Positions 63,540-64,000 of a DNA stretch of 64,000 nucleotides are shown here, piece by piece. Within the stretch, counting starts at the first letter, position 1; the number at the start of each line of letters is the position of its first letter. The notes beneath the pieces were generated by a model. That model searched no databases, was not told the DNA's origin, and saw only the letters and a program-made list of their open reading frames with translations. Source of the stretch: Vreelandella sulfidaeris. GTDB taxonomy: Bacteria > Pseudomonadota > Gammaproteobacteria > Pseudomonadales > Halomonadaceae. Where the stretch lies: the NCBI GenBank assembly GCA_007182875.1, contig AP019515.1, forward strand, positions 186,001-250,000, read 5' to 3'. Both the position numbers and the translations under genes were made by a program.

Positions 63540-63636
63540 CGATCTTTGAGATTGCCCCGCCGAGAATGAGCAATACAGCGAGGAAGACGGCATACGCGAG
63601 AGCGCCGACCCAGAGAATGGCGATGAAGCTGCTCAT
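63529..63636 (-). CDS. Very small membrane protein
   Basis: ATG 63636 lies behind GGAGGTGTGGC. MSSFIAILWVGALAYAVFLA, VLLILGGAISKIVAF: 35 residues with one long membrane helix. The strong Shine-Dalgarno sequence supports it. Confidence 0.5.
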   Translation of the reverse strand: MSSFIAILWVGALAYAVFLAVLLILGGAISKIVAF

Positions 63637-63761
63637 GCCACACCTCCGGTTAAAGTCGCCTCTGCGTTCCCGGGTTGGGAGTTGCGGTTTAGCCAGCCTT
63701 GAATGCAGGCGGTATTTGGCTCGCCGCGATCCTGGGGACACGTCTATTCTGCTGTGCGACT

Positions 63762-64000
63762 TCAAGCGCTCGTTTGGCCATAGCTCTCCTTTATGGGTTG
63801 GTGATACTGATAGGGCTGGCTGGCGCAACCAAATCGGTAGTGAGGTGAGCCGGCGCTGGCCGGTGACATGGTTGACGGCTCGCTTGATAGCAGAAGGGTG
63901 GCCAACCAGTACGACACGGCGCTTTCCACGAGTGAGGCTTGTATAAAGCCACTGTCGCTCAAGCATGTGCCAGTGCGATCGCACTAGAGGAATGACCACG
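63762..64000 (-). CDS. C-terminus of a RecD/TraA-like helicase (runs off the window)
   Basis: The minus-strand frame entering from the right edge reads VVIPLVRSHWHMLERQWLYT, SLTRGKRRVVLVGHPSAIKR and AVNHVTGQRRLTS. The TSLTRGKRRVVLVG block is the conserved motif VI region of RecD2-type superfamily 1 helicases, where the Arg finger helps ATP hydrolysis. The exact stop is uncertain: the frame splits near 63840 and one reading ends at 63762. Most of the gene is outside the window. Confidence 0.65.

Noticed and set aside
1..64000. Replication origin, Rep protein, relaxase, tRNA or rRNA genes
   Set aside because: I found no iteron array next to a Rep-like gene, no relaxase HUH or MOB signature, and no RNA gene pattern. 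They may lie outside the window.

Overview
This window looks like part of a large conjugative plasmid from a Gram-negative, probably halophilic gammaproteobacterium (a Halomonas-like host is my inference). It carries ParA and KorB-type ParB partition genes, a TrfB/KorA-type regulator, SSB and RdgC. It also has an F-type type IV secretion operon, several plasmid-specific protein families (DUF4942 methyltransferase, DUF6573, DUF6927), mercury resistance and many transposon scars. I recognised no replication initiator, relaxase, TraD, rRNA or tRNA.

Layout. 0-7.4 kb, minus strand: parB, parA, rdgC, a cluster of hypotheticals, a DsbC/G-like gene, trbI and ssb. 7.4-8.7 kb: an ISL3 transposase. 8.8-14.9 kb: a flavin disulfide oxidoreductase, a small helical protein, a headless GH15 gene and a merR/merTPA module. 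15-21.7 kb: plasmid backbone hypotheticals and a methyltransferase. 22-26.4 kb: broken metal/sulfur genes and a persulfide-detoxification cluster on the plus strand. 26.5-32.4 kb: an IS3 relic, acuI, and a CHASE4-GGDEF-EAL gene between inverted Tn3-like ends with a resolvase. 32.8-34 kb: a RES/Xre toxin-antitoxin pair. 34.1-46.9 kb, minus strand: one long operon running from a small membrane protein through DsbC-like, OmpA-like, OB-like, lytic transglycosylase, traA-L-E-K-B-V-C, an M48 protease and an HD-domain protein to a tandem-repeat protein. 47-51 kb: clamp-motif peptide, methyltransferase, korA and a PH-domain cluster. 51-58.5 kb: lipoprotein, second RES/Xre pair, CoiA-like protein and AT-rich hypotheticals. 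58.5-64 kb: KorA-like sites, IS3 elements, small genes and the C-terminus of a RecD-like helicase.

Two regulatory sequence families tie the backbone together. An 18-bp palindrome, TGTTTCGCATGCGAAACA, occurs seven times, mostly upstream of backbone genes including parA, and resembles a KorB operator. A conserved leader (GTCAG, then CCCTATC, then a GAGA/AATGAG internal loop around a hairpin, then the Shine-Dalgarno sequence) precedes at least eight genes with compensatory stem changes. I regard this leader as the best candidate for something undescribed.

Most long genes carry one or more single-base frameshifts, often in homopolymers. Because the shifts spare neither essential nor accessory genes and the residual reading frames stay highly conserved, sequencing error is more likely than decay. 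Gene coordinates below therefore give the inferred full span, not the longest uninterrupted ORF.
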